NCBI GenBank assembly: GCA_947258615.1
Contig: CAMYIX010000074.1
Location: forward strand, 1 to 36,675
DNA length: 36,675 nt
Source: an uncultured Ectothiorhodospiraceae bacterium
Lineage (GTDB): Bacteria; Pseudomonadota; Gammaproteobacteria; UBA9214
Direction: 5' to 3'
Shown here: positions 27,902 to 36,187 of the stretch, piece by piece
Layout of the letters: each line of letters opens with the position of its first letter
Numbering within the stretch: the first letter of the stretch is position 1
The notes under the pieces: model-generated
Databases searched by the model: none
What the model saw: only the letters and a program-made list of their open reading frames with translations
What the model was told of the DNA's origin: nothing
Position numbers and translations under genes: made by a program

Positions 27902-29275
27902 ATGGAAATCACCCGCCGTTCGCGTCTGCTGCTGCGCCTGCAATCCTGGCTGTTTACCCTGCTGTTCACCGGCCTTATCGGCCTGCTGGCCTGGCTGAGC
28001 ACCCAGTATGTCTACCAGGCCGACTGGACCGCCGGGAGCCGCAATACCATTTCGGCAGACACCCGCAGCCTGCTGGAAGACATGGAGTACGCCATCGGCA
28101 TTACCGCCTTCGCCCGCGAGGACGAACTGCTGCGCCGCCAGATCCAGGACCTGGTGGGCAGCTACCAGCGCTTCAAGCCCGACATCACGCTGGAATTCGT
28201 CAATCCGGACACCGCCCCCGAGCGGGTGCGTGCCCAGGGCATCAGCAGTGACGGCGAACTGGTGGTCAGCTACCAGGGCCGCAGCGAGAATGTCCAGACA
28301 CTGGGTGAACAGGCGCTGACCAACAGCCTGCTGCGCATCTCGCGCCAGGACGAACGCTGGATCGTGTTCCTCTCCGGCCACGGGGAACGCGACCCCCACG
28401 GCGAGGCCAATTTCGACCTCGGCGCCTTCGGGAGGGAACTGGAGCGCCAGGGGATCCGGGTACGGACGGTCAACCTGGCCGAGAGCGGCATCCCGGAAAA
28501 CACCCACCTGCTGGTGATCGCCGGGCCCCGCGTCAGCCTGCTGCCCGGCGAGCTCGGCCTGCTGGACGAGTACCTGGACCGGGGCGGCAACCTGCTGTGG
28601 CTGGCCGAGCCCGGTCGCCCGGCCGGGCTGGGACCGCTGGCCGAACGGCTCGGGGTCGAGTTTCTGCCCGGGGTCATCGTGGACGCCACCACCCGGATGT
28701 TCGGCATCGAGAACCCCGCCTTCGTGGTGGTCACTACCTACCCCAGGCACGAGGTCACCCGCGAAATGAATGCGGTCAGCGTGTTCCCCGAGGCCAGCGC
28801 CCTGGAACTGCGCGACCGCGAGCACTGGCAGGCCACACCCCTGCTGTCGACGCTGAACCGTTCCTGGACCGAGATCGGTGAGCTGGCCGGCGAAATCCAG
28901 TTCGACGAAGACACGGATGAACGCGCCGGCCCGCTGGACATCGGCGTGGCCATTACCCGCAGCGCTGCCGCAGAGACAGACGACGTGAGCGCTGCCCCGC
29001 CTCCCGCGCAGCGCATCATCGTCACCGGTGATGGCGACTTCCTCTCCAACACCTACCTAGGCAATGCCGGCAACCTGGACCTGGGGCTGAACATGGTGCA
29101 CTGGCTGAGCCACGACGATGCCTTCATCGACATCCGGGTGAAGGCCGCACCGGATACCACGCTGGAACTCGGCAGGGCGGCCCAGGCCACCATCGCCCTC
29201 GGCTTCCTGGTCGGCCTGCCGCTGCTGTTGCTCTGCAGCGGCCTGCTGATCTGGTGGCGGCGGCGCGGCCGGTGA
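27902..29275 (+). CDS. GldG-like ABC transporter auxiliary protein
   Basis: A 457-residue protein with an N-terminal transmembrane helix (about 17-39), a large periplasmic ABC_transp_aux domain and a C-terminal helix (about 425-449, ATIALGFLVGLPLLLLCSGL) followed by a basic tail. Family features include DADWTAGSRNTIS-like text near residue 45 (ADWTAGSRNTISADTRSLL), then VFLSGHGERDPHG and LLDEYLDRGGNLLWL. Homologues accompany ABC-2 permeases of the Gld type in many non-gliding proteobacteria. The start at ATG 27902 lies 7 bases after the permease stop. Function of the complex is unknown. Confidence 0.85.
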   Translation: MEITRRSRLLLRLQSWLFTLLFTGLIGLLAWLSTQYVYQADWTAGSRNTISADTRSLLEDMEYAIGITAFAREDELLRRQIQDLVGSYQRFKPDITLEFVNPDTAPERVRAQGISSDGELVVSYQGRSENVQTLGEQALTNSLLRISRQDERWIVFLSGHGERDPHGEANFDLGAFGRELERQGIRVRTVNLAESGIPENTHLLVIAGPRVSLLPGELGLLDEYLDRGGNLLWLAEPGRPAGLGPLAERLGVEFLPGVIVDATTRMFGIENPAFVVVTTYPRHEVTREMNAVSVFPEASALELRDREHWQATPLLSTLNRSWTEIGELAGEIQFDEDTDERAGPLDIGVAITRSAAAETDDVSAAPPPAQRIIVTGDGDFLSNTYLGNAGNLDLGLNMVHWLSHDDAFIDIRVKAAPDTTLELGRAAQATIALGFLVGLPLLLLCSGLLIWWRRRGR

Positions 29276-30156
29276 TGGGTCCCCGCAGCCTCCTCAACCT
29301 CGGACTGGTCGCGCTGCTCGTGGCGCTGCTGCTGGTGGCGTACTTCAGGCCCGGCCTCGAACCCGTACCCGCTGCGCAGCCGCTCACCACACACCCGGAT
29401 CCGGCGTCGGTGACCCGCCTCCATATCGAGCGGCCAAACCGGGAGTCACTGACCTTCAGCAAAGACGGGGACCTCTGGTACCTGGCAATGGCCGGTCGCC
29501 GGCTGCCGGCGGCGGATTTCCAGGTACGCGCCCTGCTGCGCCTGCTCGGTGCCACGTCGGTGCGCAGCTACCCGGCCGACACCCTGGATCTGGCCGCGCT
29601 GGGCCTGGATCCGCCCCGGGCCACTATCGGGATCGATGACCTGAGTGTCCACCTCGGCGCCACCGAGGCGCTGGAACAAAAACGCTATGCCCGGATCGGT
29701 GACCGCGTCCACCTGATCAACGACCAGTATCAGCACCTGGTCACCGCCGATTGGGCCACGTTTGTCAGCGGCAGACTGCTGGCCACGCGCGGCCCCATCA
29801 CCCGGCTGGAACTGCCCGGGATGACCCTGAGCTACCACGATGACCGGCACTGGCAGGTCGAGCCCGAACTGGCTGGCGCCAGCGCCGATGCCCTGCAGGG
29901 CCTGATCGACAACTGGCAGTCGGCCACGGCCCTGTACGTGCAGGCCTACACCGGCCCGGCGTCCGGGGAAGGCGTGACCCTGCACACCCGCGACAGCGAC
30001 AAGCCCTTGAGCCTGCAACTTGTTTCTCGCACCCCCGACCTCATCCTCGCCCGCCCGGACTGGGGCATCCAGTACCACCTGAGCGGCGGCGTGGAAGCCG
30101 GCCTGTTCAGCCTGACGGAACCGGCACCTGTACCTGAAGGGCTACCAGATAATTGA
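29275..30156 (+). CDS. DUF4340 domain-containing protein
   Basis: A 293-residue protein with one N-terminal membrane anchor (LLNLGLVALLVALLLVAYF, about 5-24) and a periplasmic region containing the DUF4340 repeats. These show as VTRLHIERPNRESLTFSKDG, then DLWYLAMAGRRLPAA and a second, related half from about residue 180. DUF4340 genes routinely follow GldG-like genes. The start overlaps the GldG stop by one base (TGATG), so it is the last gene of the four-gene cassette. The stop is three bases before a REP-like element. Function unknown. Confidence 0.85.
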   Translation: MGPRSLLNLGLVALLVALLLVAYFRPGLEPVPAAQPLTTHPDPASVTRLHIERPNRESLTFSKDGDLWYLAMAGRRLPAADFQVRALLRLLGATSVRSYPADTLDLAALGLDPPRATIGIDDLSVHLGATEALEQKRYARIGDRVHLINDQYQHLVTADWATFVSGRLLATRGPITRLELPGMTLSYHDDRHWQVEPELAGASADALQGLIDNWQSATALYVQAYTGPASGEGVTLHTRDSDKPLSLQLVSRTPDLILARPDWGIQYHLSGGVEAGLFSLTEPAPVPEGLPDN

Positions 30157-30158
30157 CA

Positions 30159-30307
30159 AGGAGCGCCTCGCAGGCGCGATGTACAGGGAGAAGGTGAGAC
30201 CGGGAAACGGTCGAGAAGCTGGCCTGGGCCAAGCCGGGAACGGCCCGCGCGGCAATGACAGGTTAATCAGAGTTTCCTAAATAGAATCGCGCCTGCAAGG
30301 CGCTCCC
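30159..30307. repeat. Inverted REP-like doublet
   Basis: The unit GGAGCGCCTCGCAGGCGC with GAT following (30159-30180) recurs in inverted orientation at 30286-30307 with one difference in 21 bases. Each unit contains its own small palindrome (GCGCCT/AGGCGC), as in REP elements of Pseudomonas-type genomes. The two copies flank about 105 bases and could pair as a REPIN/BIME-like structure. It sits between the DUF4340 stop and mutM (227-base spacer). Confidence 0.75.
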
Positions 30308-30383
30308 GCAAGGTAGGCGTCCAGTACTATGGCCCAACACTTGCCCGGGTGCGCGTGACACGCACTGCGCTTATTATCCTGTC

Positions 30384-31199
30384 ATGCCCGAACTCCCCGA
30401 AGTCGAGACCACCCGCCGCGGCATCGCCCCCCACATCGGCGGCAGGACGGTGACTCGCGTCGTGGTGCGCGAACCACGGCTGCGATGGCCAGTGCCGCGG
30501 CGCCTGTCCGCCGAGATGACCGGACAGGACATCGACGCCGTCGGCCGCAGGGGCAAGTACCTGCTGCTGGCAACCGACGCGGGCACCGCCATCCTGCACC
30601 TGGGCATGTCCGGCAGCCTGCGGATGGTCGCGGCCGCCACCCCGGCAGGCAAGCACGACCATGTCGACATCGTGCTCGACAACCGCAAGGCACTGCGGCT
30701 CTGCGACCCGCGCCGCTTCGGCGCCCTGCTGTGGACCCGGCGCCCCCCGGAACAGCACCGGCTGCTGCGCGACCTGGGACCGGAACCACTCGGGTCGGAC
30801 TTCAACGGCGCCTATCTCCACGCCCTGTCGCGCGGACGCAAGGTCGCCATCAAGCACTTCATCATGAATAGCCACAACGTCGTCGGCATCGGCAATATCT
30901 ACGCCAACGAGGCGCTGTACATGGCGGGCATCCATCCCGGGCGCGCGGCCGGCCGCGTCAGCAAACGGAAATACGACCTGCTGGTCGAGGTCATCCGCGA
31001 GGTCCTGAATGATGCCATCGCGCTGGGTGGCACGACCCTACGCGATTTCGTCAACAGCGACGGCAAGCCGGGTTACTTTCGCCTGGAGCTGAACGTCTAC
31101 GGCAAGGGCGGCCATCCCTGCATCAGCTGCCGGACGCCGATCCGCGAAATCCGCCAGGGCCAGCGCGCCAGCTTCTACTGCCCCGAGTGCCAGCACTAG
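30384..31199 (+). CDS. mutM: Formamidopyrimidine-DNA glycosylase
   Basis: The 271-residue enzyme removes 8-oxoguanine and formamidopyrimidines and nicks the abasic site. The catalytic N-terminus [12 protein letters not shown] (Pro after Met, Glu3), the lysine in VGRRGKYLL, the helix-two-turn-helix block [21 protein letters not shown] and the C-terminal zinc finger (CISC ... CPEC) are intact. Length is the family norm (E. coli 269). In many relatives it follows rpmG directly; here it is separated by repeats, desA, hyuA and an ABC cassette. It begins after the REP-like doublet. Confidence 0.96.
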   Translation: MPELPEVETTRRGIAPHIGGRTVTRVVVREPRLRWPVPRRLSAEMTGQDIDAVGRRGKYLLLATDAGTAILHLGMSGSLRMVAAATPAGKHDHVDIVLDNRKALRLCDPRRFGALLWTRRPPEQHRLLRDLGPEPLGSDFNGAYLHALSRGRKVAIKHFIMNSHNVVGIGNIYANEALYMAGIHPGRAAGRVSKRKYDLLVEVIREVLNDAIALGGTTLRDFVNSDGKPGYFRLELNVYGKGGHPCISCRTPIREIRQGQRASFYCPECQH

Positions 31200-31274
31200 C
31201 GGGAAAGCCTCATCCACATGGTGGAAGGGCACCCCGAAGGCATCCCGCCCCACCATCCCCTATAGTGGGAGACT

Positions 31275-31937
31275 ATGGATATCCCCTCCGGCCTGTTGCC
31301 TGCGAGTCTCCTGTGGGGCGCCGCCCTGGTCTATGTCACGCTGCTCGTTGCCGCCCTGCGAAGCGCGCCCTGGGCAAGGATCCGGGACAACGAGGCCTCC
31401 CACGTCTTTTTCGCCGCCGTCGCGGTGGTAGCCGTCGTCTGGACCTTGCGTGCCGGGATCCAGCCGGGGCTGAATTACCACCTGCTCGGTGTCACCGCCC
31501 TGACCCTGATGTTCGACTGGCAGTTCGCCCTGCTGGCCGTCAGCCTGGTGCTTGCGGTCACGACCTGGCAGGGCCCGGCTGGCTGGGATGCCTTTGGGGT
31601 CAATGCCCTGGTGATGGGCGCCGTGCCGGTGCTGGCCACGCGCCTGTTACTCACCCTCGGTCAGCGCTGGCTGCCGCCTAATTTTTTCATCTACATCTTC
31701 ATCAACAGCTTTCTGGCAGCCGCACTCGCCATGCTGCTGTGTGGCCTGGCCGCGGCCCTGGTGCACGGCCTGGCCACCCCCGGCGCCACCGGTTCAGTCG
31801 GTGACTATCTGCTGTACATCCCCATGCTGATGTTCGGCGAGGCCTTCCTCAACGGCATGGCCTTGACCCTGCTGGTGGCCTACAAACCGCGCTGGGTGGC
31901 CACCTTTCACGATCGCTGGTACCTGGAAGGCAAATGA
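31275..31937 (+). CDS. CbiM-like membrane protein (energy-coupling factor permease family, COG3235-like)
   Basis: A 220-residue membrane protein with six or seven helices. The opening MDIPSGLLPASLLWGAALVY and the internal NYHLLGVTALTLMFDWQFAL resemble CbiM-type substrate-binding subunits, whose N-terminal His participates in metal binding; here residue 2 is Asp, so the usual MH start is absent. The ribosome site GGGAG precedes ATG 31275. Its stop overlaps the next gene by four bases (ATGA). No ECF ATPase or CbiQ-like gene is nearby, so transport of cobalt or nickel cannot be assumed. COG assignment is from memory. Confidence 0.72.
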   Translation: MDIPSGLLPASLLWGAALVYVTLLVAALRSAPWARIRDNEASHVFFAAVAVVAVVWTLRAGIQPGLNYHLLGVTALTLMFDWQFALLAVSLVLAVTTWQGPAGWDAFGVNALVMGAVPVLATRLLLTLGQRWLPPNFFIYIFINSFLAAALAMLLCGLAAALVHGLATPGATGSVGDYLLYIPMLMFGEAFLNGMALTLLVAYKPRWVATFHDRWYLEGK

Positions 31938-32335
31938 CACGGCTGTGGCTGCGGGCGGCGGCTGTCTGGCTGGTACTGTTGCTGGCCGCCCTGCTCAATG
32001 CCGGCATGCGCGAGCGGCTGTTCTTACCCTGGCTGGGTGAAGCACTGGCCCTGCCGGTCAGCGGGATCACCCTGTCGGTGCTGGTGTTCGTTATCACCCT
32101 GCTCCTGATTCCCCGCTTCGGGCGGCTGCCGGCGGTGCATTACTTCGGCATCGGGCTGGCCTGGGTGATGCTGACGCTGGCCTGCGAATTTCTGCTGGGG
32201 TACTTCGCGCTGGGACTGGGTTGGCGGGAGACCGCGCGCGCCCTGGATGTCACCCGGGGCAACCTGTTCGTCCTGGTGCTGCTTGTCAGCCTGCTGTCGC
32301 CCTGGCTGGCGGCCCGGCTCAGGGAACTGGCATGA
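31934..32335 (+). CDS. Small four-helix membrane protein of unknown function
   Basis: A 133-residue, strongly hydrophobic protein with four predicted helices at about 7-25, 40-60, 68-92 and 110-128. A conserved-looking loop has GWRETARALDVTRGN. I do not recognise the family. It overlaps the preceding CbiM-like gene and the following MMPL gene by four bases each (ATGA at both junctions), so all three are translated together and the products may form one membrane assembly. No signal of degeneration is seen. Confidence 0.75.
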   Translation: MTRLWLRAAAVWLVLLLAALLNAGMRERLFLPWLGEALALPVSGITLSVLVFVITLLLIPRFGRLPAVHYFGIGLAWVMLTLACEFLLGYFALGLGWRETARALDVTRGNLFVLVLLVSLLSPWLAARLRELA

Positions 32336-34629
32336 GCGCACTCGGGGCCAGCATCGGGTATCGGGTCGTCGAACACCGCTGGGCGGTTATCCTGGCCATG
32401 CTGCTGCTGGCCAGCGTCACCGGCAGCGGCGTGCGCCAGCTTGAATTCAACAACGACCTGCGGGTGTTTTTCAGCGCGCAGAACCCGCAACTGCAGGCAC
32501 TCGAGGACCTCGAGGCCACCTACAACAAAATCGACAATGTGCTGTTCGTGATCGCACCCCGCGACGGTACCATCTTCACCCGGAAAACACTGGCGGCCGT
32601 TGCGGCACTGACCGAGGCCGCCTGGCAGACCCCCTACTCGGTGCGGGTCGACTCGGTCACCAATTTCCAGCACAGCCGTGCCGAGGGTGACGAGTTGACC
32701 GTCGGGGACCTGGTCGGGGATGCCGAACGGCTCACGCAGGCCGACCTTGCCCGGATCCGCGCCATCGCCCTGGCCGAACCCGCGCTGGCCAGGCGGCTGG
32801 TGTCCGCAACGGGCCATGTCACGGCAATCAACGTGACCATCCCCCTGCCGGGGGACTCGACGGCCGAGGTCCCCGAGGTCATCGCCTTCGTGCGCCAGCT
32901 CGCCACGGACTTCCGGCAGCGTCACCCCGATATCGATCTCTACCTGACCGGCGCGATCCTGTTCGACAACGGTTTTGCCGAGGTGGTCCGTGACGACATG
33001 CGCACCCTGGTGCCGCTCATGTTCACCGTACTCATCGTGATCACCGGTGTGGCACTGCGTTCCGTACTGGCCACCCTGGCCACGCTGATCATCATCCTGG
33101 TGTCTACGTTCACGGGGATGGGACTGGCCGGCTGGCTGGGGATGTCGTTGAACCCGGCCTCGTCGAACGCACCGGTCATCATCCTCACCCTGGCGGTGGC
33201 CGACAGCGTGCACATCCTGGTCACGCTGATGCAGCAACTGCGCCAGGGCAAAAACCGGCAGCAGGCCATCGTCGAGTCCCTGCGCATCAATTTCCGAGCG
33301 GTGTTCCTGACCAGCATCACCACCGCGATCGGTTTCCTGACCATGAACTTCTCCGATGCCCCGCCGTTTCGCGACCTCGGGAACATCGTGGCCCTGGGCG
33401 TGACCGCCGCCTTTGTCAATTCCGTGCTGCTGCTGCCGGCCCTGATGGCCGTACTGCCGCAGCGCGCCGGCGCGCTGCGGTCCGCCGCTGCCCCCGTACT
33501 GGATCGGCTGGCCGGTTTCGTCATCGCCCGGCGTGTGCCGGCCCTGCGCACGGCCTGGATCGCCATTGGGATCGCCTCGGCCGGCATGCTGCAGATCGTG
33601 TTCAGTGACGACTGGGTAAAGTACTTTGACACTCGCTATGACCTGCGTATCGCCACCGACTTCATGGAGGACAATCTGCTCGGGGCGCACATCATCGAGT
33701 ACTCGCTGGATTCCGGCGCGCCGGGCGGCATCAGCGAACCGGCCTACCTGGCCCGGCTCGAGGCCTTCGCCGACTGGTACCGGGAACAGCCGAGGGTCGG
33801 CCACGTGCAGACCATCATCCCCATGATGAAACGGCTGAACCGCAACCTGCATGGCGACGACCCGGCCTACTACCGCCTGCCCGGGCAGCGCGAACTCGCG
33901 GCCCAGTACCTGCTGCTCTACGAGATGTCACTGCCCTACGGGCTGGACCTCAACAACCAGATCAACGTCGACAAGTCTGCCACCCGCATGATCGTGACCC
34001 TGAAGGGAATCAGCACCCTGGAACTGCGTGAACTGGAAGAACGGGCACACGCCTGGTTGCAGGAGCATGCGCCGGCGCACATGGCCAGCCGAGGCTCGGG
34101 ACTGTCGATGATCTGGGCGCACATTTCGCGACGCAACATCCACAACATGCTGGGCGCGGCCTTCCTCGCCTTGCTGCTGATCTCCGCCCTGCTGGTATTC
34201 GCGTTGCGCAGCCCCCGACTCGGCACCATCAGCCTGTTTCCCAACCTGGCGCCGGCCTTCATGGCCTTTGGCATCTGGGGACTGATCGTCGGCCAGGTCG
34301 GACTGGGCCTGTCGGTGGTGGTATCACTCACCCTGGGCATCGTGGTGGACGACAGCGTGCACTTTCTCAGTCACTACCTGCGCGCCCGCCGCGAGGACGG
34401 CCTGGCCCCGGCCGCCGCGATCCACCACGCCTTCGGCACGGTGGGCCTGGCCATGTGGATCACCACCCTGACGCTGGTCGCCGGCTTCCTGGTGCTGACC
34501 TTGTCCGGCTACAAGATGAACGCCGACATGGGACTGCTGTCGGCCATCACCCTGACACTGGCCCTGCTGATGGATTTCCTGTTCCTGCCCGCCCTGCTGC
34601 TGAAGTTCGACCGGGAAGGTGAACACTGA
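32332..34629 (+). CDS. MMPL/RND-superfamily exporter
   Basis: A 765-residue membrane protein with the RND/MMPL plan. It has one helix at about 17-36, a periplasmic loop with QLEFNNDLRVFFSAQNPQLQ, a five-helix bundle at about 210-385, a helix near 405-425, a second periplasmic loop (430-600) and a final bundle (610-760). Proton-relay motifs ILTLAVADSVHILVTLM and TLGIVVDDSVHFLSHYL are present in the two bundles. Such proteins export lipids, hopanoids or other hydrophobic molecules. No periplasmic adaptor or outer membrane channel gene is adjacent. The start at 32332 is set by the ATGA overlap with the preceding gene. Confidence 0.87.
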   Translation: MSALGASIGYRVVEHRWAVILAMLLLASVTGSGVRQLEFNNDLRVFFSAQNPQLQALEDLEATYNKIDNVLFVIAPRDGTIFTRKTLAAVAALTEAAWQTPYSVRVDSVTNFQHSRAEGDELTVGDLVGDAERLTQADLARIRAIALAEPALARRLVSATGHVTAINVTIPLPGDSTAEVPEVIAFVRQLATDFRQRHPDIDLYLTGAILFDNGFAEVVRDDMRTLVPLMFTVLIVITGVALRSVLATLATLIIILVSTFTGMGLAGWLGMSLNPASSNAPVIILTLAVADSVHILVTLMQQLRQGKNRQQAIVESLRINFRAVFLTSITTAIGFLTMNFSDAPPFRDLGNIVALGVTAAFVNSVLLLPALMAVLPQRAGALRSAAAPVLDRLAGFVIARRVPALRTAWIAIGIASAGMLQIVFSDDWVKYFDTRYDLRIATDFMEDNLLGAHIIEYSLDSGAPGGISEPAYLARLEAFADWYREQPRVGHVQTIIPMMKRLNRNLHGDDPAYYRLPGQRELAAQYLLLYEMSLPYGLDLNNQINVDKSATRMIVTLKGISTLELRELEERAHAWLQEHAPAHMASRGSGLSMIWAHISRRNIHNMLGAAFLALLLISALLVFALRSPRLGTISLFPNLAPAFMAFGIWGLIVGQVGLGLSVVVSLTLGIVVDDSVHFLSHYLRARREDGLAPAAAIHHAFGTVGLAMWITTLTLVAGFLVLTLSGYKMNADMGLLSAITLTLALLMDFLFLPALLLKFDREGEH

Positions 34630-34637
34630 ACCTTGAC

Positions 34638-34643
34638 TATACT
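34638..34643 (+). promoter_or_regulatory. Possible -10 box upstream of a small membrane protein gene
   Basis: TATACT (34638-34643) lies just after the MMPL stop codon and 64 bases before the next ATG. No good -35 box was found at 17 bases, so the call is weak; read-through from the MMPL gene is an equal possibility. Confidence 0.3.
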
Positions 34644-34706
34644 GAGAATAGAAACACATGCCGTTCGGCATTACCGAACCGCACAGGGAAAGGTGGGTAT
34701 ATAAAC

Positions 34707-35093
34707 ATGCAGGAAGTCGTCGCCACCATCATCGCCTGGCTGGCGCTGCTGATGGGTCTCTCCTATATCGTTCAGGCGACGCAGTGGGCAGAGCTCGCCA
34801 AAGATGCCCTGCGCTACCCGCACCAGTACTTCCCCATGGTCCTGACGATCCTGCTCCTGGGCCTGACCGTGGTCAGCCTGCACAATGTCTGGGTAGCCGA
34901 CTGGCCGGTGGTGATCACGGTGCTTGGCTGGGGCATGCTGATAAAAAGCATGCTCTTCCTGCTTGCGCCCCAGTTGATGGCGGGGTTCGTTTCCTGGGCG
35001 CAGAACAGCCTTGCCATCTGGATACGCATCGGTGGCCTCATCCTCGTCACCGTGGGCGGCCTGCTGGTGTATTTGATCAGCTTTCCCCACTGA
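34707..35093 (+). CDS. Small four-helix membrane protein of unknown function
   Basis: A 128-residue integral membrane protein with helices at about 4-24, 44-61, 66-87 and 103-124. Between them are short polar loops such as QATQWAELAKDALRYPHQ. I do not recognise the family. A purine-rich AGGGAAAGGTGGG precedes the ATG at a slightly long distance. It follows the MMPL exporter gene after 77 bases, possibly with its own promoter. No functional claim is made. Confidence 0.7.
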   Translation: MQEVVATIIAWLALLMGLSYIVQATQWAELAKDALRYPHQYFPMVLTILLLGLTVVSLHNVWVADWPVVITVLGWGMLIKSMLFLLAPQLMAGFVSWAQNSLAIWIRIGGLILVTVGGLLVYLISFPH

Positions 35094-35246
35094 GCGCCCT
35101 CCCTGCGCAGACACCAACAGCCTGTAAAACAATGTGTCACCTCGACGCGCCCACTGTATTCTGCAACTCGCCGCGCTAGAATCGGGGTATCGCTGCAGCG
35201 TTTCCTGCGGTGATAATGACTGCCATGAAATCCAGGGAGTGATCTT

Positions 35247-35735
35247 ATGAGAATAATAGCCATACTGTTTGTCAGCCTGTCCGTTCTGCTGACGCCACTG
35301 TCGTCTTCCGCCGCCAAGGGCGGGGAAAAGGGCCCGTCCGACCGGGCCTGGGAACGCGCCAACGACAAGGCCCGCTTCAAGCGCGACGAGGCCGGTTACG
35401 ACGAAATGGGCGAGCGCCAGGGTAAGAAGCACAAGGACAAGAAAAAAGACCGGGATTATGACGACGATGAACGTGACCGGGAACGCGACCGCGACCGCGA
35501 TGAACGTGACCGGGAACGCGACCGCGACCGCGACCGCGAGGACGATGAACGTGATCGCTACCGTGACCGCATGGATGAAGAACGCGACCGGGACGACGAC
35601 AAGGCCAGGGACAAGGCGAAGGAAAAAGGAAAGGACAAATCAGCCGGGGACACGGAAGGAACCGAAGCTGGTGAGCAGAAGCGCGGCCGCCTCTGGGACC
35701 GCGTGAAGTTCTGGGAACGCCAACCCGCGGAGTAA
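35247..35735 (+). CDS. Secreted Asp/Arg/Glu-rich low-complexity protein
   Basis: A 162-residue protein with a signal peptide of about 22 residues (MRIIAILFVSLSVLLTPLSS, then SAA). The segment at about 73-120 is composed almost entirely of D, R and E in RDRDERDRERDRD patterns. Basic KDKAKEKGKDK stretches and a compact C-terminus, RGRLWDRVKFWERQPAE, complete it. Ribosome site GGGAG lies before ATG 35247. The middle is encoded by a 33-base tandem repeat. It likely forms an extended charged coil or helix in the periplasm; function is unknown and the low complexity prevents family assignment. Confidence 0.72.
   Translation: MRIIAILFVSLSVLLTPLSSSAAKGGEKGPSDRAWERANDKARFKRDEAGYDEMGERQGKKHKDKKKDRDYDDDERDRERDRDRDERDRERDRDRDREDDERDRYRDRMDEERDRDDDKARDKAKEKGKDKSAGDTEGTEAGEQKRGRLWDRVKFWERQPAE
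35466..35531 (+). repeat. 33-bp tandem repeat in the Asp/Arg-rich gene
   Basis: Two adjacent identical 33-base copies (35466-35498 and 35499-35531) begin GATGAACGTGACCGGGAACG, and a diverged partial copy starts at 35544. Each encodes 11 residues (DERDRERDRDR), so copy-number change preserves the reading frame. Confidence 0.85.
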
Positions 35736-35739
35736 CCGG

Positions 35740-35780
35740 GATCGAGTCCCGGATGAATGAGCTTCATCCGGGACTCGATC
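35740..35780. terminator. Perfect 18-bp hairpin between convergent genes
   Basis: GATCGAGTCCCGGATGAA (35740-35757) pairs without mismatch with 35763-35780 around a 5-base loop (TGAGC). It begins four bases after the stop of the Asp/Arg-rich gene and ends just before the grxC stop at 35784. It could act as a terminator in either direction, although neither strand has a T-run, or be a dispersed hairpin element. Confidence 0.6.
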
Positions 35781-35783
35781 CAT

Positions 35784-36044
35784 TCAGTCAAACACCGCTT
35801 GTTTCAGGCACCTCATCCCAGCTGTGAGGCGCGACAACTCATCGTAGCCACCAATCGATTCACCGTTAATGAATATCTGCGGGACCGTGTGCCGACCACC
35901 GGAACGCTCCAGCATCTCCTGGCGCCTTTCCATGTCACCGGACACGTCGATCACCTGGTAACCCAGCCCCTTGCTCTCCAGCAGCCGCTTCGCCATGACA
36001 CAATAGGGACAGTGTCCGGTCAGGTAAATCTCGATCTGCGTCAT
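35784..36044 (-). CDS. grxC: Glutaredoxin 3 (GrxC)
   Basis: The 86-residue thiol-disulfide oxidoreductase has the dithiol active site CPYC (12-15), the cis-proline motif TVPQIFING and the glutathione-binding GGYDEL. Length matches E. coli GrxC (83). The ATG at 36044 has a strong ribosome site (GAGGAGGACAGG); an upstream in-frame extension to 36110 is unsupported. It reduces protein disulfides with glutathione in the cytoplasm. The gene is convergent with the Asp/Arg-rich gene. Confidence 0.94.
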   Translation of the reverse strand: MTQIEIYLTGHCPYCVMAKRLLESKGLGYQVIDVSGDMERRQEMLERSGGRHTVPQIFINGESIGGYDELSRLTAGMRCLKQAVFD

Positions 36045-36187
36045 CCTGTCCTCCTCATGTATCCACCAGGAATGCGCATAGTCTAGCGCAGGTTTGCCAT
36101 TCAAAACCAAGGAACTTCAGCTCAATCAGAATGTCATCACGCGCCTGAAGGCCACAGCCCGGTCCGGGCTACCCCTGAAAACTATTC

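Noticed and set aside
32140-33852. A 570-codon minus-strand open frame opposite the MMPL exporter gene
   Set aside because: Low-complexity Gly/Gln/His/Asp-rich translation lying entirely across the membrane protein genes on the other strand; typical GC-rich shadow.
35466-35560. CRISPR-like or non-coding tandem repeat
   Set aside because: Repeats are directly adjacent with no spacers, in frame, and lie inside a gene with a good ribosome site and signal peptide.
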